Source: Nostoc mirabile CHAB5784 (lineage in GTDB: Bacteria; Cyanobacteriota; Cyanobacteriia; Cyanobacteriales; Nostocaceae). Taken from it: a stretch of 64,000 nt of DNA. The DNA lies in assembly GCF_020829645.1 (NCBI RefSeq), contig NZ_JAIVFS010000001.1, positions 183,655 to 247,654 on the forward strand, written 5' to 3'. Positions 8,952 through 17,855 of the stretch are shown piece by piece (the first letter of the stretch is position 1; every line of letters starts with the position of its first letter). The translations under genes were made by a program, and so were the position numbers. The notes beneath the pieces were generated by a model. That model was not told where the DNA came from. It searched no databases and saw nothing but the letters and a program-made list of their open reading frames with translations.

Positions 8952-10943
8952 ATGCCTATCGATCTATTGAACCGCAAAAAAACTCATTTTGTCTTGTGGC
9001 GTCCCGGTGCTTCAGAACTAGCTCCCACTCTCTACATTGGCAACACTGCTCCCGAAAGCCCAGACAGATTAGCTCAATTCAGAGAAATTCCACTTCGTCA
9101 ATCAACAGAATTTCCAGAATTGTGGGAAGTTTCGGCTCAAGAATCTGGTCTGATTGAAGGACAGGTCTACTTTTACTGGTTTAAAGTCCGCAACTCAGAC
9201 CCTTACGACTCTGCCAATGCTAACCAAATTCTCTACTGTACAGATCCAACAGCGACGACTGTGGATCGACGCTTACTTGCACCAACACCGTCAGAATTGG
9301 GAGGCGTTACTAGCTTCGATCCAGCAGGCGTCGTGCTTTATCAAAATAAAACGCTGATTCCCTGTGATCCCCAAGGGCAAACTGTAAATTGGGAAGGCGA
9401 TGCTCCTTTAGAAACGCTGCCAACCAATAATCAACTGGTGATTTACGAATTACCAACCCGTTGGACAAAGATTAACTCAAATGGATTAATTGAAGAAGGA
9501 ATCGGCACATTTCGTGACGTACTAGCACTGTTGATACCAGAAGCGATCGCTCCTACTTTTCCCTTACTCAGCGCCTTGAATAACCGCGCTCATCTTGTGG
9601 AACTGGGAATCAACGCCCTAGAACTTCTGCCACCAGAAGACAGTGATGATAATCTCAATTGGGGCTATGGTACAGCAAATTATTTTGCAGCAGATTTTGA
9701 CTTAGGACGCCCAGATAGCCAGTCAGCACCTACTGCTTCGACTGATTTAGCTAATCTGATCAAAGTCTGTCATCAGCAAGGGTTGCGCTTTTTTGTGGAT
9801 GTGGTAATGGCATTCTCGCGGAATAATCCTTACCACAACGTTAATTTTTTGGAATTTTACATCAAATGGGCCAGTGGTGATCCAGAACAAGGGTCAAGAG
9901 ATGGCTTTGGTGGGGATTTATTTAAGTACAACTATTGGGTAGAGGGCTATAACCCTATTACTGGGCAAAAGTCATGGCTTGTCCCAGCCCGTGAATACTT
10001 AAAAGCCCATATTGCCCACTGGTTGGAATACTATCGAGTTGATGGTCTGCGGTTAGATAGCGTCAACAATGTTGCCAACTATGACTTTTTGCAAGAATTT
10101 AAGGATTTTGCCCGCACCCTTTGGGATAAAAGAGGCGGAACCGGCGACCGCTTCCTCGTAGTTGGTGAAGAGTTGAGTGTACCCTTATCTCTCATCCAAC
10201 AAAATCGTTTAGATGGACTTTGGAATGAAAAGTTTAAGCAAATCATCCGACAGGTGATTTTAGGTAAGAATGCCTGGGATGAACCCAGCTTTGAATGGAG
10301 TATCCGCAAACTAATTGATTGCCGAAACTTAGGCTTTACAGATGGTTCTCAGGCGGTAAACTATATAACTTCCCATGACGTTGGCGGTTATGGTAACGAG
10401 CGTTTTTTCAACTACCTTGTTAGTAATGGAATTGCTCATACTGAACCGCGCATTAAGTTAGCATTTGTCTGCCTGCTTACCTCTGTAGGAATTCCCATGA
10501 TCCTTGCCGGAGACGAATTTGCCGATCAGCAGGATTTGCCTACAACAGATGATTATAAACAGATTGACCCAGTTAACTACAGCCGCGTGAAAGATGATTG
10601 GCGGCAACGCATTTTCCAATACGTTGCCAGGTTGGTTCGCTTGCGTAAGGCTTCCGATGCTTTAGCTGTAAATGATACTCAATTTATTCATGTTGACTTT
10701 AATGATGGTAAACGAGTTCTAGTCTGGCAGCGTGGTAATAAAGCCGATCAATTAGTAGTTGTAGTGGCGAATTTCTCTGACTACGGCACTCCTGTTGGTT
10801 CTGAGTACAGAGTCCCGAATTGGCCTGCAACTCCAGTTGGCAAGCAGTGGAAGGAAATTACTCAAGAGCGGATAGTTCCATCAGAATGGGTAGGCAGAGA
10901 AGGTATCTTCCCTTGGGAAGCTAAAGTGTACGCTCTAGTTTAA
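8952..10943 (+). CDS. Alpha-amylase family (GH13) glycoside hydrolase
   Basis: A 663-residue GH13 enzyme acting on alpha-glucans such as glycogen. An N-terminal beta-sandwich-like domain (about 1-110) precedes the TIM barrel. The four conserved regions are visible: FFVDVVMAF (Asp283), DGLRLDSVNN (nucleophile Asp369), VVGEELS (acid/base Glu406) and TSHDVGG (Asp476). The catalytic triad is therefore complete. Region I has AFSRN where the usual His would follow, which is unusual for a classical alpha-amylase. Substrate type (amylase, debranching or transferase) is not settled. The ATG at 8952 has AGAGG upstream at suitable spacing. Confidence 0.9.
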   Translation: MPIDLLNRKKTHFVLWRPGASELAPTLYIGNTAPESPDRLAQFREIPLRQSTEFPELWEVSAQESGLIEGQVYFYWFKVRNSDPYDSANANQILYCTDPTATTVDRRLLAPTPSELGGVTSFDPAGVVLYQNKTLIPCDPQGQTVNWEGDAPLETLPTNNQLVIYELPTRWTKINSNGLIEEGIGTFRDVLALLIPEAIAPTFPLLSALNNRAHLVELGINALELLPPEDSDDNLNWGYGTANYFAADFDLGRPDSQSAPTASTDLANLIKVCHQQGLRFFVDVVMAFSRNNPYHNVNFLEFYIKWASGDPEQGSRDGFGGDLFKYNYWVEGYNPITGQKSWLVPAREYLKAHIAHWLEYYRVDGLRLDSVNNVANYDFLQEFKDFARTLWDKRGGTGDRFLVVGEELSVPLSLIQQNRLDGLWNEKFKQIIRQVILGKNAWDEPSFEWSIRKLIDCRNLGFTDGSQAVNYITSHDVGGYGNERFFNYLVSNGIAHTEPRIKLAFVCLLTSVGIPMILAGDEFADQQDLPTTDDYKQIDPVNYSRVKDDWRQRIFQYVARLVRLRKASDALAVNDTQFIHVDFNDGKRVLVWQRGNKADQLVVVVANFSDYGTPVGSEYRVPNWPATPVGKQWKEITQERIVPSEWVGREGIFPWEAKVYALV

Positions 10944-11038
10944 TCTTGATGCCGCTTAGTGAAAGATAATCTGAGTTAACACTCTCCCCACTTGTAGAGC
11001 AAAGGTCAATACTGCGTAGCTTTTGCCTACGCAGTTTA
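10944..11038. other. Short spacer after the GH13 gene
   Basis: Contains the small hairpin with arms ACTGCGTAG and CTACGCAGT (about 11011-11036), which shares its sequence with the outer arms of the nested element at 7095-7384. It may act as a terminator-like structure, but there is no T-run. Confidence 0.4.
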
Positions 11039-11161
11039 GGGACTTCCAAGAAATAAATTATCCAATCTTGTGGGGTGGGCATCTTGCCCGCCTTTGACTA
11101 TGGGCGGGCAAGATGCCCACCCCACAATAAATAGTTGTATATTTTTTTATTTGGAAGTCCC
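11039..11161. mobile_element. 123-bp MITE-like element, copy 1
   Basis: Ends in perfect inverted repeats GGGACTTCCAA and TTGGAAGTCCC, with a central hairpin of GGGGTGGGCATCTTGCCCGCC and its complement. It is flanked by a 3-bp direct repeat, TTA at 11036-11038 and 11162-11164. Two more members of exactly the same length lie at 44975-45097 and 46402-46524. Confidence 0.85.
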
Positions 11162-11383
11162 TTACTACGATGTCATATCATGTCCGCTTGATTCCTTATT
11201 AAACCTGAAGAACCCCACCCCGACAATCGTCGCTTTGTCTCCCCTCCTGCTTGCGGCTACGGTGTACACACAAGTCTGAAGTTGTTCAAAAATCTGGGTT
11301 TTACCCCAATACGCTTGGGTTAAGGCTAAAACTCTTTGTCATAGTTAATTTTTTTAACGAACCTTATTAGGCGCAGAGAACAC

Positions 11384-11507
11384 TAGACCTCTTGCATAAA
11401 TCAAAAATAAAGAACCCCACCCCGCATTTGCTGACGCAAACGCTCCCCTCCCCTTAGCAAGGGGAGGGGTTGGGGGTGGGGTGTTAAGGACTTTTGCAAG
11501 AGGTCTA
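11384..11507. mobile_element. 124-bp MITE-like element with TAGACCTCTTGCA ends
   Basis: Perfect 13-base terminal inverted repeats TAGACCTCTTGCA and TGCAAGAGGTCTA. The interior holds a CCCCTCCCC/GGGGAGGGG hairpin. A shorter, degenerate relative is present at 28344-28419. No reading frame is supported. Confidence 0.75.
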
Positions 11508-11571
11508 CTGAGAGAAGAAAGAAACGCTTAACTGAACTGTATTGGGTTTTACCCCACCCTAACCACTGCTT

Positions 11572-11791
11572 GAATTCAATAAACGACCACCCGAATTCAA
11601 TAAATGACCACCCGAATTCAATAAACGACCACCCGAATTCAATAAACGACCACCCGAATTCAATAAACGACCACCCGAATTCAATAAACGACCACCCGAA
11701 TTCAATAAACGACCACCCGAATTCAATAAACGACCACCCGAATTCAATAAATGACCACCCGAAATCAATAAATGACCACCCGAAATCAATA
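11572..11791. repeat. 21-bp minisatellite, about 10.5 units
   Basis: Ten full units of the type GAATTCAATAAACGACCACCC begin every 21 bases from 11572, with a partial eleventh unit from 11782. Variation is limited to single bases (AAACG/AAATG, GAATTC/GAAATC). Because 21 is divisible by three, the array is open in frames on both strands, but the resulting heptapeptide repeats have no start context and I do not call a gene. There are no spacers, so it is not a CRISPR. Confidence 0.92.
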
Positions 11792-12048
11792 TATTTATTG
11801 CATAAATTCTCAAAACCTCACCCCAAACCTGATTTACTAAGGTTTTAGCTTTAGTTTTACCCCACCCTAACCATCACTGCGATTAAGTAGGTAATCTTTG
11901 GGATTTAAGAAGAAATTCGACTTGTGTGTACACGGTAGCCGCTTGCGGGGAAAAGACTAAGAATTATTACAAGAAGTTAAGCTATTCTTGAGATAGTCAC
12001 TCTTTTCTTTTTACTCGATATTACATTTAAATTTATTAAGAAAAGTTA

Positions 12049-14619
12049 ATGAAAGCTGGACAAATTGATACAGAAGTGGCAAGGCTAGAAGCCCTCCGCC
12101 AGTATCAAATTCTTGACACCGAACCGGAAGAAGCTTACGACAATCTTGCTCAGTTAGCGGCATTTATTTGTGGTACGCCCATATCCTTGGTAAATTTCAT
12201 TGATGAAAACCGTCAATGGTTTAAGGCAAAAGTAGGTTTAAATGTATCAGAAATGCCCCGGTGTGTTGGGTTATCTTACCTTTGCCAAGAGCGGCGTAAT
12301 GTTGTGGTGATTCCTGACACTTTAGCTGATGAAACATTAGCAAATAATGCGGTAGTAACTGGCTATCCATATATACGGTTTTATGCAGGTGTACCCCTAA
12401 TTACTCCCAAGGGAGATATGCTGGGAACTCTGTGTGTAATTGACCAAGCTCCAAAAGAATTGAACCAAAAACAAGTGGAGGCGCTTGTGGCTTTGAGCCG
12501 CTTGGTAATCGACCAATTAGAACTCAGGCGTCATGTAAGTGAGGTATCTCAAGTTACCGAAAAGCTCGTGGCGTATGAGCAAGCTGCACACGCCGAGTCA
12601 GAATTGGCCAGAATCCGCATTGCTAATTTGCTCGAAAGCATTACTGATGCGTTTTTTGCCTTAGATAAAAAGTGGCGATTCACCTACATTAATGGTCAAG
12701 CAGAATTACTGTTGCAAAAAACCCAGAGTGAATTATTAGGTCAAAGCATCTGGGAGGTATTTCCAGAACTCATAGACACAACATTTCATCGTGAGTATCA
12801 CAGGGCAATGTTAGAACAGGTGAGTGTGGAATTTGAGGAGTTTTATCAGCCACTAAACTGCTGGCTTCAAGTCCACGCTTATCCTGCAAAAAACGGCTTG
12901 TCTGTATATTTTCAAGACATTACTGAACGACGGCGAACAGCAGAAGCACTACGAGAGAGTGAAGAACGCTGGCAATTAGCATTACATGGTAATAATGATG
13001 GTATTTGGGACTGGAACCTTAAAACTAATGAAGTGTTCTTCTCAACTCGGTGGAAGGAAATGCTCGGTTATAAAGACCACGAAGTTTCCAACGGTTGGAA
13101 TGAATGGACAAAACTAATCCACCCGGATGAGCGAGATTGGGTACTTCAAGCTTTCCAAGACCACTTTGCCAAGAAAATACCGTTTTACGTCTGTGAATAT
13201 CGAGTCCAATGCCAAGACGGCAGCTATAAATGGATTCTAGATCGAGGACAGGCACTTTGGGACGCATCGGGTGATATAGTGCGGATGGTAGGTTCCTATA
13301 CTGATATCACAGATCGCAAGCAGGCAGATGAGGAATTAAAGCGGCAGAATTTGCGATCGCAATTATTTGCTGAAATCACTCTGAAAATTCGAGAATCTTT
13401 ACAAATAGACGAAATCCTCAAAACCACAGTTACTGAAGTACAAAAACTACTACAAGCTGACCGAGTTTTAATTTTTCAACTAGAGCCTGATGGTTCGGGA
13501 ACAGTAGTGCAAGAGGCAGTGCTACCTGGTTGGCCGGTAATTTTGGGAAGGAATATTTTTGACCCATGCTTTAAGGAAGAATACATAGAAAGATATCGCC
13601 AGGGAAGAGTGAGTGCGATGGAAGACATTCAAGCTGCTCACATTCAACCATGCCATCGAAAATTTCTTCAGCAGTTTGCTGTCAGAGCTAACCTTGTAGT
13701 GCCAATTCTCGTCAGGGAGAATATTTGGGGCTTGTTGCTGGCTCATCAGTGTGCTGCACCTCGACGGTGGAATAACTTTGAGACGGAGTTGTTACAGCAA
13801 TTAGCTAACCAAATTGGGATTGCTTTATCTCAAGCGCAACTATTAGAAAAAGAAACCCAGCAAAGTCAGGAACTCGCTCGTTCTAATGCAGAATTGGAAC
13901 AATTTGCCTATGTAGCTTCCCATGACTTGCAAGAGCCATTGCGGATGGTAACGAGTTATTTACAACTACTAGAGCGAAGATACAAAACTCAACTAGATGC
14001 CAATGCCGATCAGTTTATCAACTACGCAGTAGATGGGGCCCGGCGGATGCAGACCCTAATCAATGATTTGTTGAATTATTCTCGCGTCAGCACCCGTGGA
14101 CAGCCCTTTATGCAAGTAAATTGTAGTATTGTCTTAGAACAGGCGATCGCTAATCTGCAAATTGCGATCGCTGATAGTAAAGCAATTGTCACTCACGATC
14201 CTCTACCTGAAGTAATGGCTGATGCTACCCAATTGATACAAGTATTTCAAAACCTGATTGGCAATGCGATCAAATTTTGCCAGAATCAGCAGCCACGAAT
14301 TCACATCGGAGTAGCGAAGCCAGATGCAAATCCAGATGGAGAAAGTTTAAATGTTATCCCGTCGGTAGATGAATGCTTGTTCTGGGTGCGCGATAATGGT
14401 ATTGGTTTAGAATCCCAGTATGCTGAACGTATTTTTATAATTTTTCAGCGCTTGCACGGTAGAGATAAGTATCCCGGTACTGGAATTGGTCTGGCAATTT
14501 GTAAAAAAATTATAGAACGCCACGGCGGCCGGATCTGGGTTGAGTCGAAACTGGGTCAAGGCTCGACTTTCTACTTCACAATTCCAGATAGAGCAGGTAA
14601 GCAATCGTGGGCATCATAA
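12049..14619 (+). CDS. Sensor histidine kinase with DXCF cyanobacteriochrome-type GAF domain
   Basis: An 856-residue soluble sensor kinase. Domain order: GAF (about 20-160), PAS (about 190-300), PAS_3 type (about 303-425), a second GAF (about 438-600), HisKA with ASHDLQEP (His625), and HATPase (N-box FQNLIGNAIKF, G-box RDNGIGL, GTGIGLAI). The second GAF has Cys535 followed by His and then FLQQFAVRANLVVPI, which is the bilin-binding signature of cyanobacteriochromes. It also has Asp505-Pro-Cys507-Phe, the DXCF motif, 28 residues before Cys535. I infer a bilin-binding, probably blue/green-type photoreceptor. It is followed by a small response regulator and a second kinase, so the three likely form one phosphorelay. 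Confidence 0.9.
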   Translation: MKAGQIDTEVARLEALRQYQILDTEPEEAYDNLAQLAAFICGTPISLVNFIDENRQWFKAKVGLNVSEMPRCVGLSYLCQERRNVVVIPDTLADETLANNAVVTGYPYIRFYAGVPLITPKGDMLGTLCVIDQAPKELNQKQVEALVALSRLVIDQLELRRHVSEVSQVTEKLVAYEQAAHAESELARIRIANLLESITDAFFALDKKWRFTYINGQAELLLQKTQSELLGQSIWEVFPELIDTTFHREYHRAMLEQVSVEFEEFYQPLNCWLQVHAYPAKNGLSVYFQDITERRRTAEALRESEERWQLALHGNNDGIWDWNLKTNEVFFSTRWKEMLGYKDHEVSNGWNEWTKLIHPDERDWVLQAFQDHFAKKIPFYVCEYRVQCQDGSYKWILDRGQALWDASGDIVRMVGSYTDITDRKQADEELKRQNLRSQLFAEITLKIRESLQIDEILKTTVTEVQKLLQADRVLIFQLEPDGSGTVVQEAVLPGWPVILGRNIFDPCFKEEYIERYRQGRVSAMEDIQAAHIQPCHRKFLQQFAVRANLVVPILVRENIWGLLLAHQCAAPRRWNNFETELLQQLANQIGIALSQAQLLEKETQQSQELARSNAELEQFAYVASHDLQEPLRMVTSYLQLLERRYKTQLDANADQFINYAVDGARRMQTLINDLLNYSRVSTRGQPFMQVNCSIVLEQAIANLQIAIADSKAIVTHDPLPEVMADATQLIQVFQNLIGNAIKFCQNQQPRIHIGVAKPDANPDGESLNVIPSVDECLFWVRDNGIGLESQYAERIFIIFQRLHGRDKYPGTGIGLAICKKIIERHGGRIWVESKLGQGSTFYFTIPDRAGKQSWAS

Positions 14620-14627
14620 CACCGATT

Positions 14628-15053
14628 ATGCCTATTGAGGTTTTGTTAGTAGAGGATAATCCTGGCGATGCCCAACTGACACGCATCGCTCTGGAAGATA
14701 GCAAAATTTCGATTCACTTGAATGTGGTCGAAGATGGGGTGGAGGCAATGGCATTCTTGCGAAAGCAGGACAAATACGTTAAAGTAGCCCATCCAGATAT
14801 TGTGCTACTCGATTTAAATCTCCCCAGAAAAGATGGGCGAGAAGTACTGGCAGAAATTAAAGGAGATGAAAACCTCAAGCGAATTCCTGTAGTAATTTTG
14901 ACGACTTCCCAAGCTGAAGAAGACATCCTCAAAGCCTATAATTTATGTGCAAACTGTTATATAACTAAGCCCGTAGATTTCGATCAATTCGTTAAAATTG
15001 TCCAATCAATAGAAAATTTTTGGTTTGCGATCGTAAAACTGCCACCGGAGTAG
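14628..15053 (+). CDS. Rcp1-like single-domain response regulator
   Basis: A 141-residue CheY-like receiver with no output domain, beginning MPIEVLLVEDNPGDAQLTRI. The acidic pocket (VEDN), the phosphoacceptor Asp in IVLLDLNLP and the conserved Lys in ITKPVDF are present. The family is the one represented by Rcp1, the partner of cyanobacterial phytochrome kinases, and the gene sits directly after a phytochrome-like kinase gene, so it is very likely its partner. I chose the ATG at 14628, 8 bases after the kinase stop; a GTG at 14607 would overlap the kinase by 13 bases. The next kinase begins 5 bases downstream, so the three genes probably form an operon. Confidence 0.92.
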   Translation: MPIEVLLVEDNPGDAQLTRIALEDSKISIHLNVVEDGVEAMAFLRKQDKYVKVAHPDIVLLDLNLPRKDGREVLAEIKGDENLKRIPVVILTTSQAEEDILKAYNLCANCYITKPVDFDQFVKIVQSIENFWFAIVKLPPE

Positions 15054-15058
15054 TGGAA

Positions 15059-17359
15059 ATGGCAGGTAAAAATATTAAAGTCTTATTAGTAGAAGATAAC
15101 CCTGGTGATGTCTTTTTATTACAAGAGTTTTTAAAGGAAGTTACCACAGTTGTAGTTGATTTGTCGCCCGTTGAGCGGCTTTCTAAAGCACTCAACTACT
15201 TAGCTAAGGAAGTTTTTGATGTAATTTTGTTAGACCTCTCGCTGCCAGATAGCCAGGGACTAGAAACTTTTGTCATCACTCACCATCAAGCAAAAGCCAC
15301 TCCGATAATTGTGCTGACGGGTATAAACGATGAAACCCTCCCAATTAGGGCAATGCAAGAAGGAGCGCAAGATTATTTGGTGAAAGGGCAAGTAACTGGC
15401 GACTTGCTGGTGCGCTCCATGCGTTATGCCATCGAACGGCAACGGGCAGACAACGCACTGCGACAGAGCGAGGAACGATTTCGGGTAGCCCTGAAAAACT
15501 CTCCCATCTTTGTCTACAACCAAGATTGCGAGTTACGGTACACCTGGGTTTACAATCCCTCCAATGGATTGACTGTTGAAGAAATGTTGGGCAAACAAGA
15601 CTTGGATATTATCCCAGTTGAAGATGCTCAACGTCTCACCACAATTAAACGTGGAGTATTAACCACTGGCATAGGAACGCGAGAGGAAGTATCAATAACA
15701 ATCAAAGATACAACTCGATATTACGATTTGACAGTTGAGCCATTGCGGAATGAGTCGCAAGAAGTTGTTGGCGTCACATGCGCCAGTATTGATATTAGCG
15801 AACGACAAGCCGCACTACGCGAACAGCAAGCTGCGCTACGCGAACGCAAATTGGCAGAAGAAAAAATCCGCGAACAAGCAGCATTACTTGATGTCACTAC
15901 AGATGCTATTTGCCTGCGAGATTTAAACAATGAAATTATCTTCTGGAACAAAGGCGCAGAAACACTTTACGGTTGGAAAGCGACAGAAGCTTGGGGCCAA
16001 AATGCTAGTGAGCTTTTGTATGACGAACCTTCACCAGAAATCGAAGCGGCTCTTTTACAAGTTGTTAGTAAAGGAAAGTGGCAGGGAGAGTTAACTAAAC
16101 TTACCAAAACTGACAAGGAAATCCTTGTTGCTAGTCGCTGGAGTCTGGTGTGCGATGAACAAGGGAAACCCAAATCAATTCTCACCGTTGACACAGATAT
16201 TACCGAGAAAAAACACCTAGAAGCCCAATTGTTTCGCGCCCAACGCCTGGAAAGTATTGGCACTTTAGCTAGCGGCATTGCTCACGACCTCAACAATATC
16301 CTGACACCGATTTTGGCAGGAGCGCAACTGCTACCACTCAAATTTCCTAATGCAGATGAGCGAACTCGCCATCTACTAGAAATTTTGGAAATCAACGCTA
16401 GACGCGGTGCTGATTTAGTCAAACAGGTGCTGTCCTTTGCGCGGGGTGTAGAAGGGAAGCGCATCACTTTGCAACTCAGACATATAATTGTGGAACTTGG
16501 CAAGATTCTCAAAGAGACATTTCCCAAATCCATAGAAATTAGCACTGATGTACCGCAGGATTTGTGGATGGTTTCTGGAGATAGCACCCAACTGCATCAA
16601 GTGCTGATGAACCTCTGCGTTAACGCCCGCGATGCTATAGCCAATGGCGGTAGTTTGACTATCTCTGCCGAGAATTTGCTGATTGACGAAAATTATGCTC
16701 GCATGAACCTGGAAGCCAGAGAGGGGCCTTACACAGTGATTAATGTCTCCGATACTGGAACTGGGATTCCGAGAGAAATCTTAGATAGAATTTTCGAGCC
16801 ATTCTTTACCACAAAAGATGTGGGGCAAGGAACAGGGTTAGGACTTTCCACCGTGCTGGGGATAGTTAAAAGCCACGGAGGTTTTGTGGACGTGTATAGC
16901 GAACCGGGAAGTGGCACTAGCTTTAAGGTTTACTTGCCAGCAGTGGGGGGAATGGAAACATTTACTCCAGAAGAATTGCCACCACAGACAGGACATGGAG
17001 AATTGATTTTGGTTGTGGATGATGAAACTGCGATTCAAGAGATTACGAGAACATCACTAGAAGCTCACAACTATAAAACTTTAATTGCCAGTGATGGCAT
17101 TGAGGCGATCGCCCTGTACGCTAAAAATAGGGACAAAATTAGTGCTGTACTAATGGATATTATGCTGCCCTCGCTGGATGGTTTAACTGCCATCCGTACC
17201 CTACGAAAAATCAACCCCCAAGTCAGAATTATTGCCAGCAGTGGACTTATGTCTGACAATAAGCTCAGTGCAGTAGCTGCTATTGGTGTCAATACGTTTT
17301 TGTCGAAGCCCTATACTGTCAACGAATTATTGCTTTCTTTACAGAAAGTACTATCGTGA
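15059..17359 (+). CDS. Hybrid histidine kinase, REC-PAS-PAS-HisKA-HATPase-REC
   Basis: A 766-residue soluble hybrid kinase. The N-terminal receiver (about 5-125) has VEDN and VILLDLSLP. Two PAS domains follow (about 138-260 and 277-395), joined by a charged coiled coil that contains a small internal duplication of QAALRE. HisKA has ASGIAHDLNN with His409, then HATPase (about 500-625) and a C-terminal receiver (about 647-766) with VLMDIMLP. The double receiver layout suits an intermediate position in a phosphorelay, receiving signal at one end and passing it on at the other. The ATG at 15059 is preceded by GGAG and lies 5 bases after the small response regulator. The longer frame from 15020 would overlap that gene. 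Confidence 0.9.
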   Translation: MAGKNIKVLLVEDNPGDVFLLQEFLKEVTTVVVDLSPVERLSKALNYLAKEVFDVILLDLSLPDSQGLETFVITHHQAKATPIIVLTGINDETLPIRAMQEGAQDYLVKGQVTGDLLVRSMRYAIERQRADNALRQSEERFRVALKNSPIFVYNQDCELRYTWVYNPSNGLTVEEMLGKQDLDIIPVEDAQRLTTIKRGVLTTGIGTREEVSITIKDTTRYYDLTVEPLRNESQEVVGVTCASIDISERQAALREQQAALRERKLAEEKIREQAALLDVTTDAICLRDLNNEIIFWNKGAETLYGWKATEAWGQNASELLYDEPSPEIEAALLQVVSKGKWQGELTKLTKTDKEILVASRWSLVCDEQGKPKSILTVDTDITEKKHLEAQLFRAQRLESIGTLASGIAHDLNNILTPILAGAQLLPLKFPNADERTRHLLEILEINARRGADLVKQVLSFARGVEGKRITLQLRHIIVELGKILKETFPKSIEISTDVPQDLWMVSGDSTQLHQVLMNLCVNARDAIANGGSLTISAENLLIDENYARMNLEAREGPYTVINVSDTGTGIPREILDRIFEPFFTTKDVGQGTGLGLSTVLGIVKSHGGFVDVYSEPGSGTSFKVYLPAVGGMETFTPEELPPQTGHGELILVVDDETAIQEITRTSLEAHNYKTLIASDGIEAIALYAKNRDKISAVLMDIMLPSLDGLTAIRTLRKINPQVRIIASSGLMSDNKLSAVAAIGVNTFLSKPYTVNELLLSLQKVLS

Positions 17360-17360
17360 A

Positions 17361-17408
17361 GTTTAGACTGTGACTCACAAACATAAAAGTGCTAGGAAGA
17401 GTCTAAAC
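17361..17408. terminator. Inverted repeat after the two-component genes
   Basis: GTTTAGACT at 17361-17369 is mirrored by AGTCTAAAC at 17400-17408, two bases after the stop of the hybrid kinase. It could end the operon transcript, but the loop is long and no T-run follows, so this is tentative. Confidence 0.35.
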
Positions 17409-17525
17409 ATGAAACTTGCTCATAAAATTATTGCACTAGCTTTACCAGTTTCAGTAACTGGTTTACTTTCTTCACCAATGCAAGCTTTAGCTTATCCAGC
17501 TATAGGAATCATATTTGATTTCTGA
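17409..17525 (+). pseudogene. Truncated small secreted protein gene interrupted by an element
   Basis: A 38-codon frame starting MKLAHKIIALALPVSVTGL with a clear signal peptide (cleavage probably after MQALA). The frame runs into the left end of the palindromic element at 17501 and stops inside it. On the far side of the element (about 17650-17740) a Gly-rich stretch that could be the old 3' end is readable in another frame. I read this as a small exported-protein gene broken by the insertion, but whether the original was a functional gene is uncertain. Confidence 0.4.
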
Positions 17526-17650
17526 AAAAATCTCAGTAGTCTTGTAGGGTGTGTTAGCAGAGCGTAACGCACCACAAGCTTTGAATGGTGCCGTACTTTC
17601 TGCGCTAATACACCCTACGTGTATTTCAAAAATCAAATACTAGTCCTATA
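17501..17650. mobile_element. 150-bp MITE-like element with TATAGGA...TCCTATA ends
   Basis: Imperfect terminal inverted repeats of about 27 bases (TATAGGA then ATTTGATTTCTGAAA on the left, mirrored on the right) enclose a GTAGGGTGTGTTAGC hairpin. It sits in the 3' part of a small reading frame with a signal peptide. No coding capacity of its own. Confidence 0.7.
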
Positions 17651-17855
17651 TGTACATAAAATCTAAATCAATGGGCTTCAAGTATTACAACCTATTCAGG
17701 TGGTCTTATAGGTGGTGGTATTGAATTATCTAGCTAATCTTATTAGCTGTGTCTACAAAAGACTGCTTGATTGCAATGGAGTGATCGCCTGGATTGGTTA
17801 TGATTGAGCATCAGTTAATACACTCCTGTTAGCGATACTCATTCATCTAGTTATT

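Larger units (their letters stand above)
11238..11955. repeat. Inverted repeat pair enclosing a MITE and a minisatellite
   Basis: The 15-base sequence GTGTACACACAAGTC at 11262-11276 recurs perfectly inverted at 11919-11933, and the similarity continues outward through GCTTGCGG. The arms enclose about 640 bases with no gene but with the element at 11384-11507 and the 21-bp array at 11572-11791. The region ends just upstream of the sensor kinase gene. Confidence 0.7.

Noticed and set aside
11559..11848. Two long repeat-encoding frames over the 21-bp array, one per strand
   Set aside because: They exist only because 21 is a multiple of three; no start context, no homology, and both strands are equally open.
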